From: Carposina sasakii
Lineage: Eukaryota > Arthropoda > Insecta > Lepidoptera > Carposinidae
Length of the DNA: 64,000 nucleotides
NCBI GenBank assembly: GCA_014607495.2
Contig: CP053163.1
Coordinates: 3,452,716-3,516,715 of the forward strand
Direction of reading: 5' to 3'
This document shows positions 1 through 10,412 of the stretch, one piece after another (the stretch's first letter is position 1; each line of letters opens with the position of its first letter). Under the pieces are notes generated by a model. It was not told where the DNA came from. It did not search any database and was given only the letters and a program-made list of their open reading frames with translations. A program made the translations under genes and the position numbers.

Positions 1-582
1 TATTCCACTACTGGCTGAGACGTCGCCAACTCGTCAATTACCTCATCAAGCATTTGCTCCCAAAAGAAATCAGTTAACATTCGCTTACGGATACCTATAG
101 AGATAATAAGTATCTTTTAAATTAAAACTTATTGTGGGTACACCTATGTAGATGAAGAGTAGGTATATATTTTATTTTCACATCATATAGGTACTACCAC
201 CACGGCAGCGGCGACATGGGTGGGTAATTATTAGCTTAAAGTGCTCCAGTTTCAATCTACCTAGTAAAGATTAGGTACTTACATAGTACCTAGCTACCTA
301 ATTATTCCTAAAATGAATAAGTCACATACCATCAGTATGAGGCGGTTTTTTAGGCGTTGTGTATTTATCTCGCATCTCACTCCCTATTTTTGGATTTTCT
401 CTACCATCTTGCAAAATCCATGGTCGGCTATATCCCTTCCCTTTGCCATAAGAAGATGGTTCGAAAGGAACTTTTGGGTGGAGTTTGATGCGCTCAAGTG
501 GTCTAATTTTGAGTTCTGGTTCTTCTTCGGTAGGTTCTGGTATGTCAGCTTGCACATTAGCATCCGCAGCTGGTTCCATCAT
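1..582 (-). CDS. 5' part of an unrecognised gene (two exons seen)
   Basis: Coding exon 1 spans 582 down to 330: 84 codons plus one base, starting Met-Met-Glu-Pro. It ends at a GTATGTG donor. The next exon starts at 94 after CTATAG and continues off the window; the phases join (G+GT gives Gly) into an open frame reading IRKRMLTDFFWEQMLDEVID. The N-terminus is acidic and Pro/Glu-rich (residues 3-25), then basic with a Gly-Lys-Gly-Lys-Gly stretch near 47-51. There is no signal peptide or membrane segment. I do not recognise the family and assign no function. It lies head to head with NDUFA13, starts about 1 kb apart. The splice phase match and clean composition make it a likely real gene; the start and 5' UTR are not proven. 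Confidence 0.6.
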
Positions 583-1586
583 TATGGATTTATTTGAATG
601 TATTTAATAAACTATTGGTGCGTTTAAAGATTCAAATGCTTTGTTGTGGTTTTATTTGGTAATAGTTTGATACAATCTAAGTAATCGAAATATAGGTAAG
701 CATATATATTATAGGGAGTAAATATATTCTTTGTTATATAAAGTTATATAACAATTACAAACTAAGTAGTGATAACAATCACACACTAAGTAGTGATAAC
801 AATCAATCAATAACTTCGTGGACTTTTAAAACTGCGGTTGCCATGGCGACTAGATTCTATCCATTTGATTGAAATCATTGTTTGCAAGCTGGGCCACGAC
901 TAGGTCCACCAAGATTGCCCCGCATGTGTGGTAATTGTAGTGACTGGGGGCAAGGATGGCGGCTGCTGGTTGGTGTTGTAATGGCTATGGTGGAGTGGTG
1001 GTCTAGCCATGGCTACCAATACCAGTAAACCAATGAAAATATTGTTATACATACCAACGTACACCTCTTTGACTATCTCTTTCTACGGTATACATACGTA
1101 CTGTTTTCAATATTCTATTATTTCAGATTATTTTATATAATAAGCGAATGTCTTGACACGCTTCATTGCTTAAATAATGGTTAAATAGTTTTACTTCATT
1201 TATTGTATAAGTTGTGCTAGCCTGTAATTGTGATACATAATATTGTCGTGTGCTCCTGTCCAACCTGTATCTTAACGGAACTGTTATGTATTATGTTGGC
1301 TTTCTAATTTAATAAATAAATGTCTTAGAATAAGGAGGGCGAATGGTAAAGGTGACGGACCATTCTCTTTTTACGGACGGACCACTCAAGAATCAAGATG
1401 TTCCTCAAGTTATATCCTAGCTATATGCGAGATACCAAATCCCTGGTTATATGGTTATTCTCCTCTATGATGTTCCTAAACGAAAACTTCAATGTCATCT
1501 TTTTTTGACGTTTGTTTGTCAATGTCAAAAAAGGTTTTATCAGAAATTCGATTCGAACGAAAATAAAAATAAAATAACAAGGAAAA
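583..1586. other. Intergenic spacer between two divergent genes
   Basis: About 1 kb between the starts of the leftward unknown gene and NDUFA13, so it should hold both promoters. Seen here: a near-duplicate of about 24 bases containing AGTAGTGATAACAATCA (near 762-805) and a G-rich stretch at 895-1010. I see no convincing ORF and no clear TATA box. Confidence 0.5.
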
Positions 1587-2675
1587 ATGTCGGATGCTCC
1601 ACCGTGCGCTCTTGCTCGTAAACAAGATTTGCCCCCTAAGGGGGGCTATCAACCTATTCCATTTAAACGAATTCCAGCTAAAACATATTTTAGTGGTAAG
1701 TAATAATTTAACTTATTATTATGTAATCTCAAATGGGGTTAGGATTTTGTGTACGTATTTCTCGTATTTTTATGTATAGAGAGCGTAATAATCATCTAAA
1801 TCATCATAACCATATTATCCTAGAATATTAACTTGAAGTATATTTATTTATTTACACAACCCTTGAATGTGTACATTCATGTTTCTATCAAGGTAGATTG
1901 CATTGATTTGGAACACTTAATTTTGCTTACAGGATTCACTATTATCGCTGGATATATTGGCATGACAATAGGAGCTATATACGTGTATAATTTGACTCAC
2001 AAGCAGATAAAGAAACATGAGATTGAGATGCGCTCAGCTAAAATGGCCATATATCCCATGCTTCTGGCAGAGCGTGATAGGGAATACTTGAAACAGCTGC
2101 GGAGGAACCGTGACGCTGAGGCAGAGCTTATGCGTGACGTGCCTGGCTGGCAGGTTAGTACTACTAACATAGGCAGATATCAAAAAGCTCTATTGGCTAC
2201 GATTCTGATACACCTCTGTCACTTTATTGACTATCATAATACTTTTTAAAGTGAGTTAAGCTAATTTACCTACCTACCTAATTTTAATGTCTATTCATTA
2301 TCAAAGCCTAGTCCAAAACTGTTTACCTACTTTAACTTGCACATGATAATAAAAAAAACAGCAGACCTACTAAATAGCCATATGGATTAACACATTCACT
2401 TCTGCTATCTATTTCCTAGAGGTGCCACCAATGCTTTTTGCATTTTAGCAAAAAGTTTAAAAAATATGCCGGAAGTAAATGTATTAAATATTCCAATGGT
2501 GTGTAAGACAATTTTAAATGTATGATTTTGTTTTCAGGTTGGTACCTACTACGGTGAGAAGGTTTACAAGCTCATCCCACCTGACCAACTAGTTGAACCA
2601 ATTTTCCACGAATACTATGCTCACAGTGATCCCAAAGAATGGTCCAGAAGGGCAGACCTGAAGTTGTGGTCTTAA
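1587..2675 (+). CDS. NDUFA13: NADH dehydrogenase 1 alpha subcomplex subunit 13 (GRIM-19)
   Basis: Accessory subunit of mitochondrial complex I in the inner membrane. Exons: 1587-1695, 1933-2153, 2538-2675; GT/AG junctions with phases 1 and 0; product 155 aa, matching the insect family length. The N-terminus reads MSDAPPCALARKQDLPPKGG, followed by the conserved GYQPIPFKRIPAK motif. The single transmembrane helix is at about residues 37-56 (GFTIIAGYIGMTIGAIYVYN). A charged helical segment follows (RSAKMAIYPMLLAERDREYL), then a C-terminal tail with VPGW and GEKVYK. No mitochondrial presequence, as expected for this family. The human orthologue also has a reported role in interferon/retinoid-induced cell death; that is family knowledge, not visible here. 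The gene looks intact. Start chosen as the first ATG giving the conserved N-terminus. Confidence 0.95.
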
Positions 2676-2805
2676 ATTACCTCACCTTGTGGTCTTCCAT
2701 TTTGAAGGTCACAGGTTAGCCATTTGAGTGAATGTAGTTATCGACTGCTGATCAAAAGTTTTAAACAGCTTATGAGGAACACAAATCATGTTTTTAGTTA
2801 TTATT

Positions 2806-2811
2806 AATAAA
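2806..2811 (+). terminator. Poly(A) signal AATAAA for NDUFA13
   Basis: Canonical AATAAA about 130 bases after the NDUFA13 stop codon, in an A+T-rich 3' UTR. Best candidate cleavage signal for this gene; the cleavage site is not determined. Confidence 0.6.
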
Positions 2812-3139
2812 TAATTTATGTGCAGTCAATGGAATTTTACTTTACCTAGGCATTGGTATTTTTTGAAACTTATACTGTGCAATGGTTTCCTAGTTTATTA
2901 TTGTAAACAAACTCTTGGAGAACCATAACATTCACGCAAGAAGGCCATATAGGCATAGAATAATCTTATTATTCTGATATTGGTAAAAGCAGTATCATAG
3001 CCATTATTCAGGGGCAGGATTAATTTGCTCCTGTGATTGGCCTCGCAACAACGGAGTAGTAAGTACCTAAATAAATAGAGCATAATGTTAGTAGGTATAC
3101 CTTCTGTATAGTATATTTTTATGTAGGTAGGTAGGTGTT
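2812..3139. other. Intergenic, no gene seen
   Basis: Spacer between the NDUFA13 3' end and the left end of the DIRS-type element. Only short frames are present. It includes a short (TAGG)n-like stretch just before the element. Confidence 0.5.
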
Positions 3140-3346
3140 ATTATGTACATTGTCAAACACATAACGTCTCCATTGAAGAATGCATATGATATTTCCCTAT
3201 AAATAGTGTTCAAGGAATAGAATTATAAGGCTTACCTTTCATCGATGATGATTACCATGTTTTCTCAATGTTCCAGCAGGGATGACCACTCACACTTGAC
3301 CATCTGTCACTGTCATCGTCATCCTCTTCACTTGTCATTTGTCATA
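3140..3346 (+). repeat. Left inverted terminal repeat of the DIRS-type element
   Basis: Starts ATTATGTACATTGTC and runs about 200 bases. The reverse complement is at the right end with small differences, including a few-base insertion (TCATCG) near 3314 and a duplicated TTGTCAT near 3340. The outermost ~40 bases also occur complemented in the internal region at 6339-6372. Confidence 0.8.
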
Positions 3347-3440
3347 GCGTATGTTTTCCCGCTAGAGATTACACGTGCTTTCGCGAAAACATAGTGGAAA
3401 TTAAGTGAAAGTTTCGTGAAAACCGAATAAAAATAAGTTT

Positions 3441-4450
3441 TATGACGCCCTCTGATAAGGTAGAGATGGCGGATGTTAACTCGCGGAGTGAAAATGAGCC
3501 GGTTTCGGTAAGTTCTGATTCCGATGGGGAGTCGTCTTCGTCCTCGGAGGAGGAGACGTCTCCTCCTAATAAAAGACCTAGGATTGTTCACGGCGAACAA
3601 GATCCGCAGGTTGCCTTATGATCCAAGGGTGGACGCAATTCTTACTCAGGTAAGTTATATAACAAATATTATATTGCATGCGCAGGCGGCTAATGGCGAA
3701 GGGTCCTTCTAGGATGTCGCAACTTGATTATAGCCCAAGTGCAGATGATGATACCCTAGTTCCTCCAAAACAAACCAAGAAGGTAGTCGAGCTAGGAGAA
3801 ATTGATACGGAAATTAAGGATGGTTCTATAATCCAACCTGCAGACTCAGATCGATTAAGAGCATTAGACAAGCTCCATAAATTCAACTCGCCAGCATGGC
3901 ATGCAATAAGATACAAGGCACCATTAAAGTCTGTACTAGCTACACCGGGGTTTGTAGAGTTAAAGATTAATGAAGAACTGACACATTTGAATAAGGGAAA
4001 GGATTATCTAGCATCAACAGAAAATGTGCTAGCTGGCCTGACTAATGCAATCCTCATGAATAGAGCCATATTAAAACAGGGCCTTCAAGAATTAATTGAT
4101 TGGTCTAATTGAACTGAGATTAATGCGAACAACTTATATGAGAAGGTTAACTTCAATATTTGGATCTGGTTCACCTATTTACAAAAATTATGAAACCACC
4201 TTACAGATAGTAACAGGGAAAAGAACCGAATGTATAGAAGTTCGCCGTAATCGTATTCTAAATGAAGTTACTAATCCAAACTTGAAGGCAAGTTTAAGAA
4301 ATCTCCCACCAAGTAATGAGTTTTTGTTCAGCAGGGAAGCTATGGCTCCCCTTATACAATCCCTCGGAGGGACACAAGTTTGGCTAAACACCCCTACATA
4401 TATTAAAGAAAAGAAAACACCTAGCACTAGTACCAGCAATAGTAAACAAT
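3441..4450 (+). pseudogene. DIRS-type gag (ORF1), broken
   Basis: The N-terminal part (3441 to the stop near 3621) is a Ser/Glu-rich acidic segment followed by the basic patch NKRPR, a likely nuclear-targeting signal. An open frame at 3678-4112 carries the gag core, including LATPGFVELKINEELTHL. The rest continues in another frame (4096 onward) with ASLRNLPPSNEFLFSREAM and an LGGTQVW motif. These match the DIRS gag pattern as I recall it. A stop at 3621 and a frame change near 4100 break the reading frame. The downstream Lys/Gln-rich tail is low complexity. Function in the family: particle or nucleic-acid-binding protein. Confidence 0.7.
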
Positions 4451-4588
4451 TGGATAAGCAAATAAGAACAGAGGGCTTCAATTCAAAAAGGTTTCAAACA
4501 AACACTCATTCATTCAACACAAACCAGAAGCATAAAAAAAGAATTAAGAAACAGACTCAGAAACAAAACAAGCCATTTCAATATAACA

Positions 4589-5938
4589 GTGCTACAAACA
4601 AGAAAAAGTTACAATCAATCTTTTCAGGGGGTGTGTTTACAGAGACACATAGAAAGTTGGATTCAGTTGAGAGCAAACCCATTTATTTTGAAGACAATTA
4701 CTGGATCAAGAATACCATTCAAAACCAAACCACCCCATATCTTCCCATCACAATACCAACTGAGAAGATTCTCCACAAAGATTTCTCCAGACATGACAGA
4801 AGTGATATAACAACTGAAAGACCAAAAAATTCTAGAAGTTCCACTGGTCAAAAATCCCAGCTTTATATCAAAGATGTTTTTAATCAAAGATTTTAATTTT
4901 ATCAAAGATGTTTTTGATAAAAAAGACAGATGGTGGGGTTCGGCCCATTTTCGACCTTCGGGGTGTGAACCACTGAACAGTACCAGAATTTGTACAGCAA
5001 GAGGACTACATGATCAAAATAGATCTGTCATGGGCATACTTTCATGTACCAATTCGGAAATCTCGCAGAAGATACCTCAGAGTAGTCTACAATGGAGAAC
5101 TATTACAACTGACCTCCTTGCCTTTCGGCCTTTCTTCAGCTCCTCGTACATTCGCAGCCCTTTCCAACTGGACTGCGGAAGTCCTGAGGTCAAGAGGCTA
5201 TCGAGTGATAGTGTACCTGGACGATTACCTGTTAGCAAATCAAAGCTTCCAAGAGCTAGAGGTTCAAGCCGCGGAGGTTGTGACTCTGCTCAAACAATTA
5301 GCATGGAACATAAATTTCACAAAGTCAGTACTAACTCCATCCCAAAGGGTAGAGTACTTGGGTCTGTGTTGGAACACCCTCAACAACAGAATGTCCTTAC
5401 CAAAAGAGAAGGTGTTGAGAATACAAGTACTACTAACCCGTCTAGAGAAGTGGAGAAGATGCTCTCTATTGGAAGCACAGTGCCACTTGGCCATCTGAAC
5501 TTAGCCAATATAGTGGTACACAGTGGTCAACTACACTGCAGGAGGATACAGATGTTTCTCAGGCAGTTTCACTCAAAAAACACACGGCAAAAGATGTTGA
5601 TCCCTGCAGAGGTTCTAGCTGAGATTCTGTGGTGGAAGGATGCTCTCCACAATGCCTCAGTCCCTCTATTCAATAAGGACATAACTCAATTCTTGACCAC
5701 GGATGCAGCGGATGTAGGATGGGGAGCCCAACTAAATGGACGTCACCTATCAGGAACGTGGACCAAGAAGCAGCAGTCATGGCACTCGAATCAAAAAGAA
5801 ATGTATGCTGTTTATGCTGAGATACTAGAAAGGGGCAACTGGAAATGCTTCACAACCTTTAGAAAGTATTATTATCGCTCTATAGAAAAACTACAAAATA
5901 ATGACAGCACAGATATGCTGCAAGAGGAATTTTATTAG
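4589..5938 (+). pseudogene. DIRS-type reverse transcriptase / RNase H, broken
   Basis: The RT N-terminal part is at 4589-4810 (GSRIPFKTKPPH). A short linking segment follows with PIFDLRGVNH-like coding interrupted by a stop near 4973. The RT core is at 5010-5498: IDLSWAYFHVPI, LPFGLSSAPRTF and the catalytic VYLDDYLLA, with a YLGL block later. The frame shifts near 5498 and RNase H follows: TTDAADVGWGAQL with the first acidic residue, and QQSWHSNQKEMYAVY with the catalytic Glu. Homology fades after about 5840 and the usual recombinase is missing. This RT is the DIRS (YLDD) type, not Gypsy or Copia. The copy is inactive as read. Confidence 0.8.
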
Positions 5939-6338
5939 TACATAATTTATATATTATTCCTAGGTATAAAGCCTAACTTGTCTATTAGACAAAGACCTAT
6001 TTAATTAGTAAGAGTAAATTTTTTATTAACAATTTCTTTTATTTTTGTCAATGTTATCTAAGAGATAATAATCTCTTTATTAAGTTCCTAGAAATCTAGA
6101 ACTATTGTGTTTAATTTTGGTGTTAATTTTTGTTTTTATATAAGATTAGGTAGTAAATTACCTACTGATTATGATCAGATTATGATCTCATGTTGATTAA
6201 TCAATCCATTGATCTCAATTTAAGTATTACTAGGTAGAGATTCAAATAACTATCTTGTATTATGTACCCAGATTTGATTTAATAGACAAATTCACATAGC
6301 GTATGGAAGTTTTCTTTCACCAGCAGATATCAGACATA

Positions 6339-6440
6339 TCTTCAATGGAGACGTTATGTGTTTGACAATGTACATAATTTTGATGTTTTGCATTCCAACA
6401 AAACATGTATTATATGTACTAAACAAACACATAACGTCTC
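6339..6440. repeat. Internal complementary region of the DIRS-type element
   Basis: Bases 6339-6372 are the reverse complement of the left terminus (3140 onward). Bases 6370-6440 are the reverse complement of the right terminus (6887-6955). The two join over a shared ATTA. In DIRS elements this region is thought to template joining of the ends into a circle. Read directly from the sequence. Confidence 0.8.
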
Positions 6441-6463
6441 GGCAAGGGCCTTGCTGTTGAAGA

Positions 6464-6955
6464 CTATGACAAGTGAAGAGGATGACAGTGACAGATGGTC
6501 AAGTGTGAGTGGTCATCCCTGCTGGAACATTGAGAAAACATGGTAATCATTGATAAAAGGTAAGCCTTTGAACACTATTTATAGGGAAATATCATATGCC
6601 ATAAGCCGCGTGGTGCCGGCAGAATAGAATTCGTACCACCCCATATCTGCCCGTGGGTATCGTACGAGGCGATTAAGGGTTTCCGGGAGGTGGGCAGCAG
6701 CGCCTCCCGTGTTGACAACATAGTCCAAAATACAAACTGCGGTCACCAACCCGCCTGCCCAGCGTGGTGATTATGGGCAAACACCCCCCATGGCAGCTTG
6801 TGGCGTGCCCTGGGGGAGGCCTACGTCCAGCAGTGGACTGCAATAGGCTGATGATGATGATGATGATGATGATCATATGCATTCTTCAATTGAGACGTTA
6901 TGTGTTTGTTTAGTACATAATACATGTTTTGTTGGAATGCAAAACATCAAAATTA
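6464..6955 (-). repeat. Right inverted terminal repeat of the DIRS-type element, interrupted
   Basis: Inverted copy of 3140-3346, present as 6464-6599 and 6872-6955 with the short element between. The outer end carries TTTAGTACATAATACATG in place of the left end's ACAATGTACATAAT, so the two tips differ. This asymmetry is what the two halves of the internal complementary region record. Confidence 0.75.
6600..6871 (+). mobile_element. Short non-autonomous element with (ATG)n tail, nested in DIRS
   Basis: A 272-bp insert flanked by a perfect 9-bp target duplication, ATCATATGC (6591-6599 and 6872-6880). It carries GTGGGTATCGTACGAGGCG, GGGGGAGGCCTACGTCCAG and a GATGATGAT tail. Related copies in this window: 27640-27842, 33408-33636 and 42551-42757 (minus), with fragments near 38677 and 50383. 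The tail and target duplication fit a SINE or truncated LINE family. I do not assign a family name. Confidence 0.75.
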
Positions 6956-7084
6956 CTATAAGCGATATTTTTATATAATCTCTTGAGTGTAGTTTCTAGA
7001 AATATTAGGGAGGCATACACATACATGATATGAGGCATAGCATAGCACTGAGAAAAGTGTATTCATGTTAAATCTATTTCTTTA

Positions 7085-7400
7085 ATAAATCTATCGGTTA
7101 AGTTTGAGAAGGGTATGTTGAGGTGGTTTGGACATGTGGAGAGGATGAGTGAAAGTAGACTGATGAAGAAAGTGTACAACGGAGGAGTGGATGGAAGGGG
7201 AAGACCTCGCCGGACCTTCACCGATCAAGTTGGTGAAATTCTAAAGAAAGGTCTAGTCAAGAGTACCCTAAACCGACGGGCGTGCGTGAAGAATATCATG
7301 AAAGTAGATGAAGCGAAAGAGGTGTGTCAGGATCGTAGCAAATGGAGATCCGTGATCTCTGCCTACCGCTCCGGAAAGAGGCGTGATTTTTATGTATGTA
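7085..7400 (+). pseudogene. 3' terminal fragment of a LINE (ORF2 C-terminus)
   Basis: The frame from 7115 reads MLRWFGHVERMSESRLMKKV, then GRGRPRRTF and CQDRSKWRSVISAYRSGK, a familiar C-terminal signature of insect non-LTR polymerases. It ends in a short (TATG)n stretch at about 7390-7402, as expected of a LINE tail. No reverse transcriptase core lies upstream, so it is a 5'-truncated copy. The frame running on past 7400 is outside the homology. Confidence 0.7.
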
Positions 7401-7402
7401 TG

Positions 7403-8643
7403 CATCTCTATCGGAAAACCTCTGTACCACTTGTAGAACTATTTGTAATTTACCTAAATTCTATGGTTCTAGTCAGACAGACCGCACATTTTGGATAACT
7501 GGACTAGATGGCGCTATTCGAAAATAGTGGTCGTAAAACGTTGGCAACGCCTGTTGCCTACAATCAACCTACAATATAGGCATACCTACCTACAATAAAA
7601 AAATTTGGAGGTATAAATTTTCTGTAATACATGTAAGTATGTAGCCTACCTGTGTATAGCCAGTCACTGACTGGCGACTACAGACGGAAACCGGCGTAGG
7701 GGAAGAGCTAGGAGAAGATGTAGGTATGACCTAGATAAGTTTCAGCCAGAGGGGGCTACTATAGCGGTATCAAGCCAAGTGTGGGCTCAAATTGGCGAGG
7801 TCTTCGCCCAGCAGTGGAGTACGGTGTAGAGCGCAATACATGCAATTACTGCTACTGTGAATGCTGTGATGGAACTAGTGCTTCTCTCTCCCATATTAGG
7901 TTATTTGATCTTCGCGCACTTTTCAACGTTAATGTCAAATTAATAAATTATCAGTCTCAATTTTTATTTAACTTTTATTTTTATTTTTATTTAAGAGAAA
8001 TATTTAGTCCAACTGTAGTCCTAACATAACTTCGTGGCGTTAGCGTATCCTGTTGATTATTCGCTCGTAATGGTGACAAGAACTTCAAGTGCATATATGC
8101 AGGTATACGTACTTAGTAGTATAGAGGAATAATTCCTCTATTTTAGTAGTCGGTAAGTACCTAGGATGTTTTATATGTAGTTGGTTTGTGAATTTGTTCA
8201 TTTGTTTTTAATATAAATAAATAAATGTTATGTTACCTACTTACTACAATCATAAATGACCTACCTACATAAGAAGTTGAGTTTAGGAAGAGTAAATCCA
8301 AGAAGAAAAAAAACAGTTTACACTACTGAAAAATCTTTGAGGACATTGAACCATAACGAAACAATGTGAAGGTATTTAGTAAGTAGGTATAAGAAACACC
8401 ATGTTATGTAAATGAAATGTTGGCACCAAGAAATTATGTCATATTCATTAGGTAGGTACGAGGTAAATACCAGCTTAGTAAGTAGGTACTTACTTAATAA
8501 GTTTCTTACCTAAAAATGTTATTTACGTAAGTAAGTACCTATCATAACATAAGACGCGACCAGAAAAAGTTAAGCTTAGAAAATCCCGGGGGATCTAACA
8601 AGGGCCTATAAAGTATTAAAACTAATAAATCCTTCCTGCTGTC
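7403..8643. other. Intergenic, no gene seen
   Basis: A+T-rich with many GTAAGTAGGTA-type short repeats, partly palindromic around 8470-8540. The frame at 7781-8029 has no recognisable content. I find no supported gene. Confidence 0.5.
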
Positions 8644-8735
8644 AATGTTTTTTGTATGCAGTAACACTTATAATGTAGTCATACCTGCATACATAGTAAC
8701 TAGCGCCATTAATCAGAGGAACTATTTGGCGAAAC
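8644..8735. repeat. 92-bp direct repeat, left flank of the LINE
   Basis: Identical by eye over all 92 bases to 13745-13836. Starts AATGTTTTTTGTATGCAGTA and ends TTGGCGAAAC. Position and identity make it a target duplication, though very long for a LINE. A diverged relative lies in reverse orientation at 37055-37138. Confidence 0.8.
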
Positions 8736-9172
8736 AAGTCCCCCTAGTGCGGTTTACGTTCTGTGGCGTTCCTCCAGTGTTGTTTTATTGAAATAACAAG
8801 TAAAACTGTGCCTAAAAACTGTAAATGAAGTAAAAATAGTGCTAAAATAGTAGATAAAGATACACAATAAACATAACTGTGTACGTACAAACAGCGAATA
8901 CGGCGCACGGCGATCACCCATTCGCACAAACTTCAAGGCTCGCAAACGTAAACAAACGATCTTCAAGTCATTGAAGTAGCTTCACCGAGGGTTACCAGCT
9001 ATCACAAAACCTACCAAATATAAGAAAAGATAAAAAAAAGAATAATAACAATATATATATAAAATTAAATTTACACTTACTCAATAAGTGTTTACTGGCT
9101 GTCTCAAATCACCAAGAAGTAAACTTATACCCTACGATTTATAGATATCTGGGCCTAAAATCAAGTACGAAG

Positions 9173-10033
9173 ATGAATAAATCGGCATCGGAGTCGGAAT
9201 TATCTACGATAACTACACCACCCAACCTCTACGCTCAACGCGCAAAAAGAAGACGGGAAGGTGATGACCTTATAAGTGAACTAGCGATTTTCAAAAAAGA
9301 AATGTTTGAAGCTATTAATAGCCAATTTGCTTCACAAGGCACAAATTTTAGCGGTTTGGAATCAACTTTATCTGAGATTAAACTCTCAAATCAGAATATT
9401 GAAAGCTCAATAAATTTTCTAACTGAACAAAATAATGAACTTAGGTCAAAGTTGGAAAAACTAGAAAAACTGAGGAAGGAAGATAAAGAATACATACACT
9501 TATTGGAAAACAAAATTGAAGATATTCAAATGTCAAACAGGAAAACGAACTTTGAGATAAAAAATGTGCCAAGGAAAGATAACGAAGGAAAAGAAGACTT
9601 AATTGAAATGACAGTCAACCTCTCAAAGACAGTGGGGGGTGAATTGACTAAACAGGATATCAAGGATATATACAGAGTGAAGGGAAAGAATGAAAGATCC
9701 ACAAACAGACCTATTATAGTAGAAACAACCTCTACGATAATAAAAAATGATATGCTTAAGCTCTGTAAGGCTTTTAACGTAAAACATAAAGACAAGCTAC
9801 GTGCCAAACATCTGGGATACCACAAAAACGAAGACACCCCGATTTTCGTATCTGAGAATCTAACTGCGCATGGATCACGACTCCATTTCCTGGCAAGAGA
9901 TTTGGCCAAATCGAAAAAATTCAAATTCTGCTGGACATCCTATGGCAAGGTTTATGTCAGAAAGAATGAAAACTCACCTGTCATAACAATAAAATCAGAA
10001 GAACAATGTCATAATTTCATGAACTCTGAATGA
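9173..10033 (+). CDS. LINE ORF1 protein (coiled-coil, nucleic-acid binding)
   Basis: 286 aa, intact. A Ser/Thr-rich N-terminus with a basic patch (QRAKRRREGDD, about residues 23-33) is followed by a long charged helix with heptad-like spacing (about 60-125), which predicts a coiled-coil trimer or dimer. The C-terminal half is basic, with IKNVPRKDNEGKEDL and KDIYRVKGKNE. This resembles the RRM/CTD-type ORF1 of L1-like and CR1-like elements. No CCHC zinc knuckle is visible. In the family this protein coats the element RNA. It is a transposon gene, not a host gene. Confidence 0.75.
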   Translation: MNKSASESELSTITTPPNLYAQRAKRRREGDDLISELAIFKKEMFEAINSQFASQGTNFSGLESTLSEIKLSNQNIESSINFLTEQNNELRSKLEKLEKLRKEDKEYIHLLENKIEDIQMSNRKTNFEIKNVPRKDNEGKEDLIEMTVNLSKTVGGELTKQDIKDIYRVKGKNERSTNRPIIVETTSTIIKNDMLKLCKAFNVKHKDKLRAKHLGYHKNEDTPIFVSENLTAHGSRLHFLARDLAKSKKFKFCWTSYGKVYVRKNENSPVITIKSEEQCHNFMNSE

Positions 10034-10412
10034 CTATGCCGAAGTCCACTCTCAACAAGAAGTCTAGAAAAGAATAATTTATCTAATTATTATAAACTAA
10101 ATTGTAAACTAACAATAAGTACTCAACCCCTAACAATAAAAAAACACTTGCACAATAAACACTCATCCACAACTACTCGATCACTTATTCGGTACGCAAA
10201 CAATACACAGTCGCAATACAATCATTGTCACAAATTCAGTTGCATTCGTCTCTCCATACTCTATTATTACACATTATATATTCATTATATTATTATGCTA
10301 TTAGATATAATATCATTTGAATTCCTCATAATGCACACTTATCAACCAAATTCTTACTATTATCCACATATGCCATATATACGTAAATACTACTGTCAAA
10401 CTAAATTCCACT

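Larger units (their letters stand above)
3140..6955 (+). mobile_element. DIRS-type retrotransposon, decayed and internally deleted
   Basis: Order: left terminal repeat, gag remains, reverse transcriptase, RNase H, internal complementary region, inverted right terminal repeat. The left end (3140-3346) reappears as reverse complement at 6464-6955. The block at 6339-6440 is complementary to both outer ends joined together. That inverted-end plus internal-complement plan, and the gag and RT types, define DIRS elements, which use a tyrosine recombinase instead of an integrase. No recombinase is present: only about 400 A+T-rich bases separate RNase H from the internal complementary region. The genes also carry frameshifts and stops, so this copy cannot move by itself. 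A 272-bp short element is nested in the right terminus (6600-6871). Confidence 0.85.

Noticed and set aside
508..523. Missing second catalytic Asp in the RAG1-like transposase (protein residues 508-523, not bases; I first aligned LHAWIRVLEF to RAG1 D708)
   Set aside because: Counting back from the CxxC zinc pair puts RAG1 D708 in GYDEKLV, which matches D462 (AAIDGKVLN) here. The triad is therefore complete.
3121..3135. Telomere-like repeat (TAGG)n
   Set aside because: Only about three 4-base units; insect telomeres use TTAGG.
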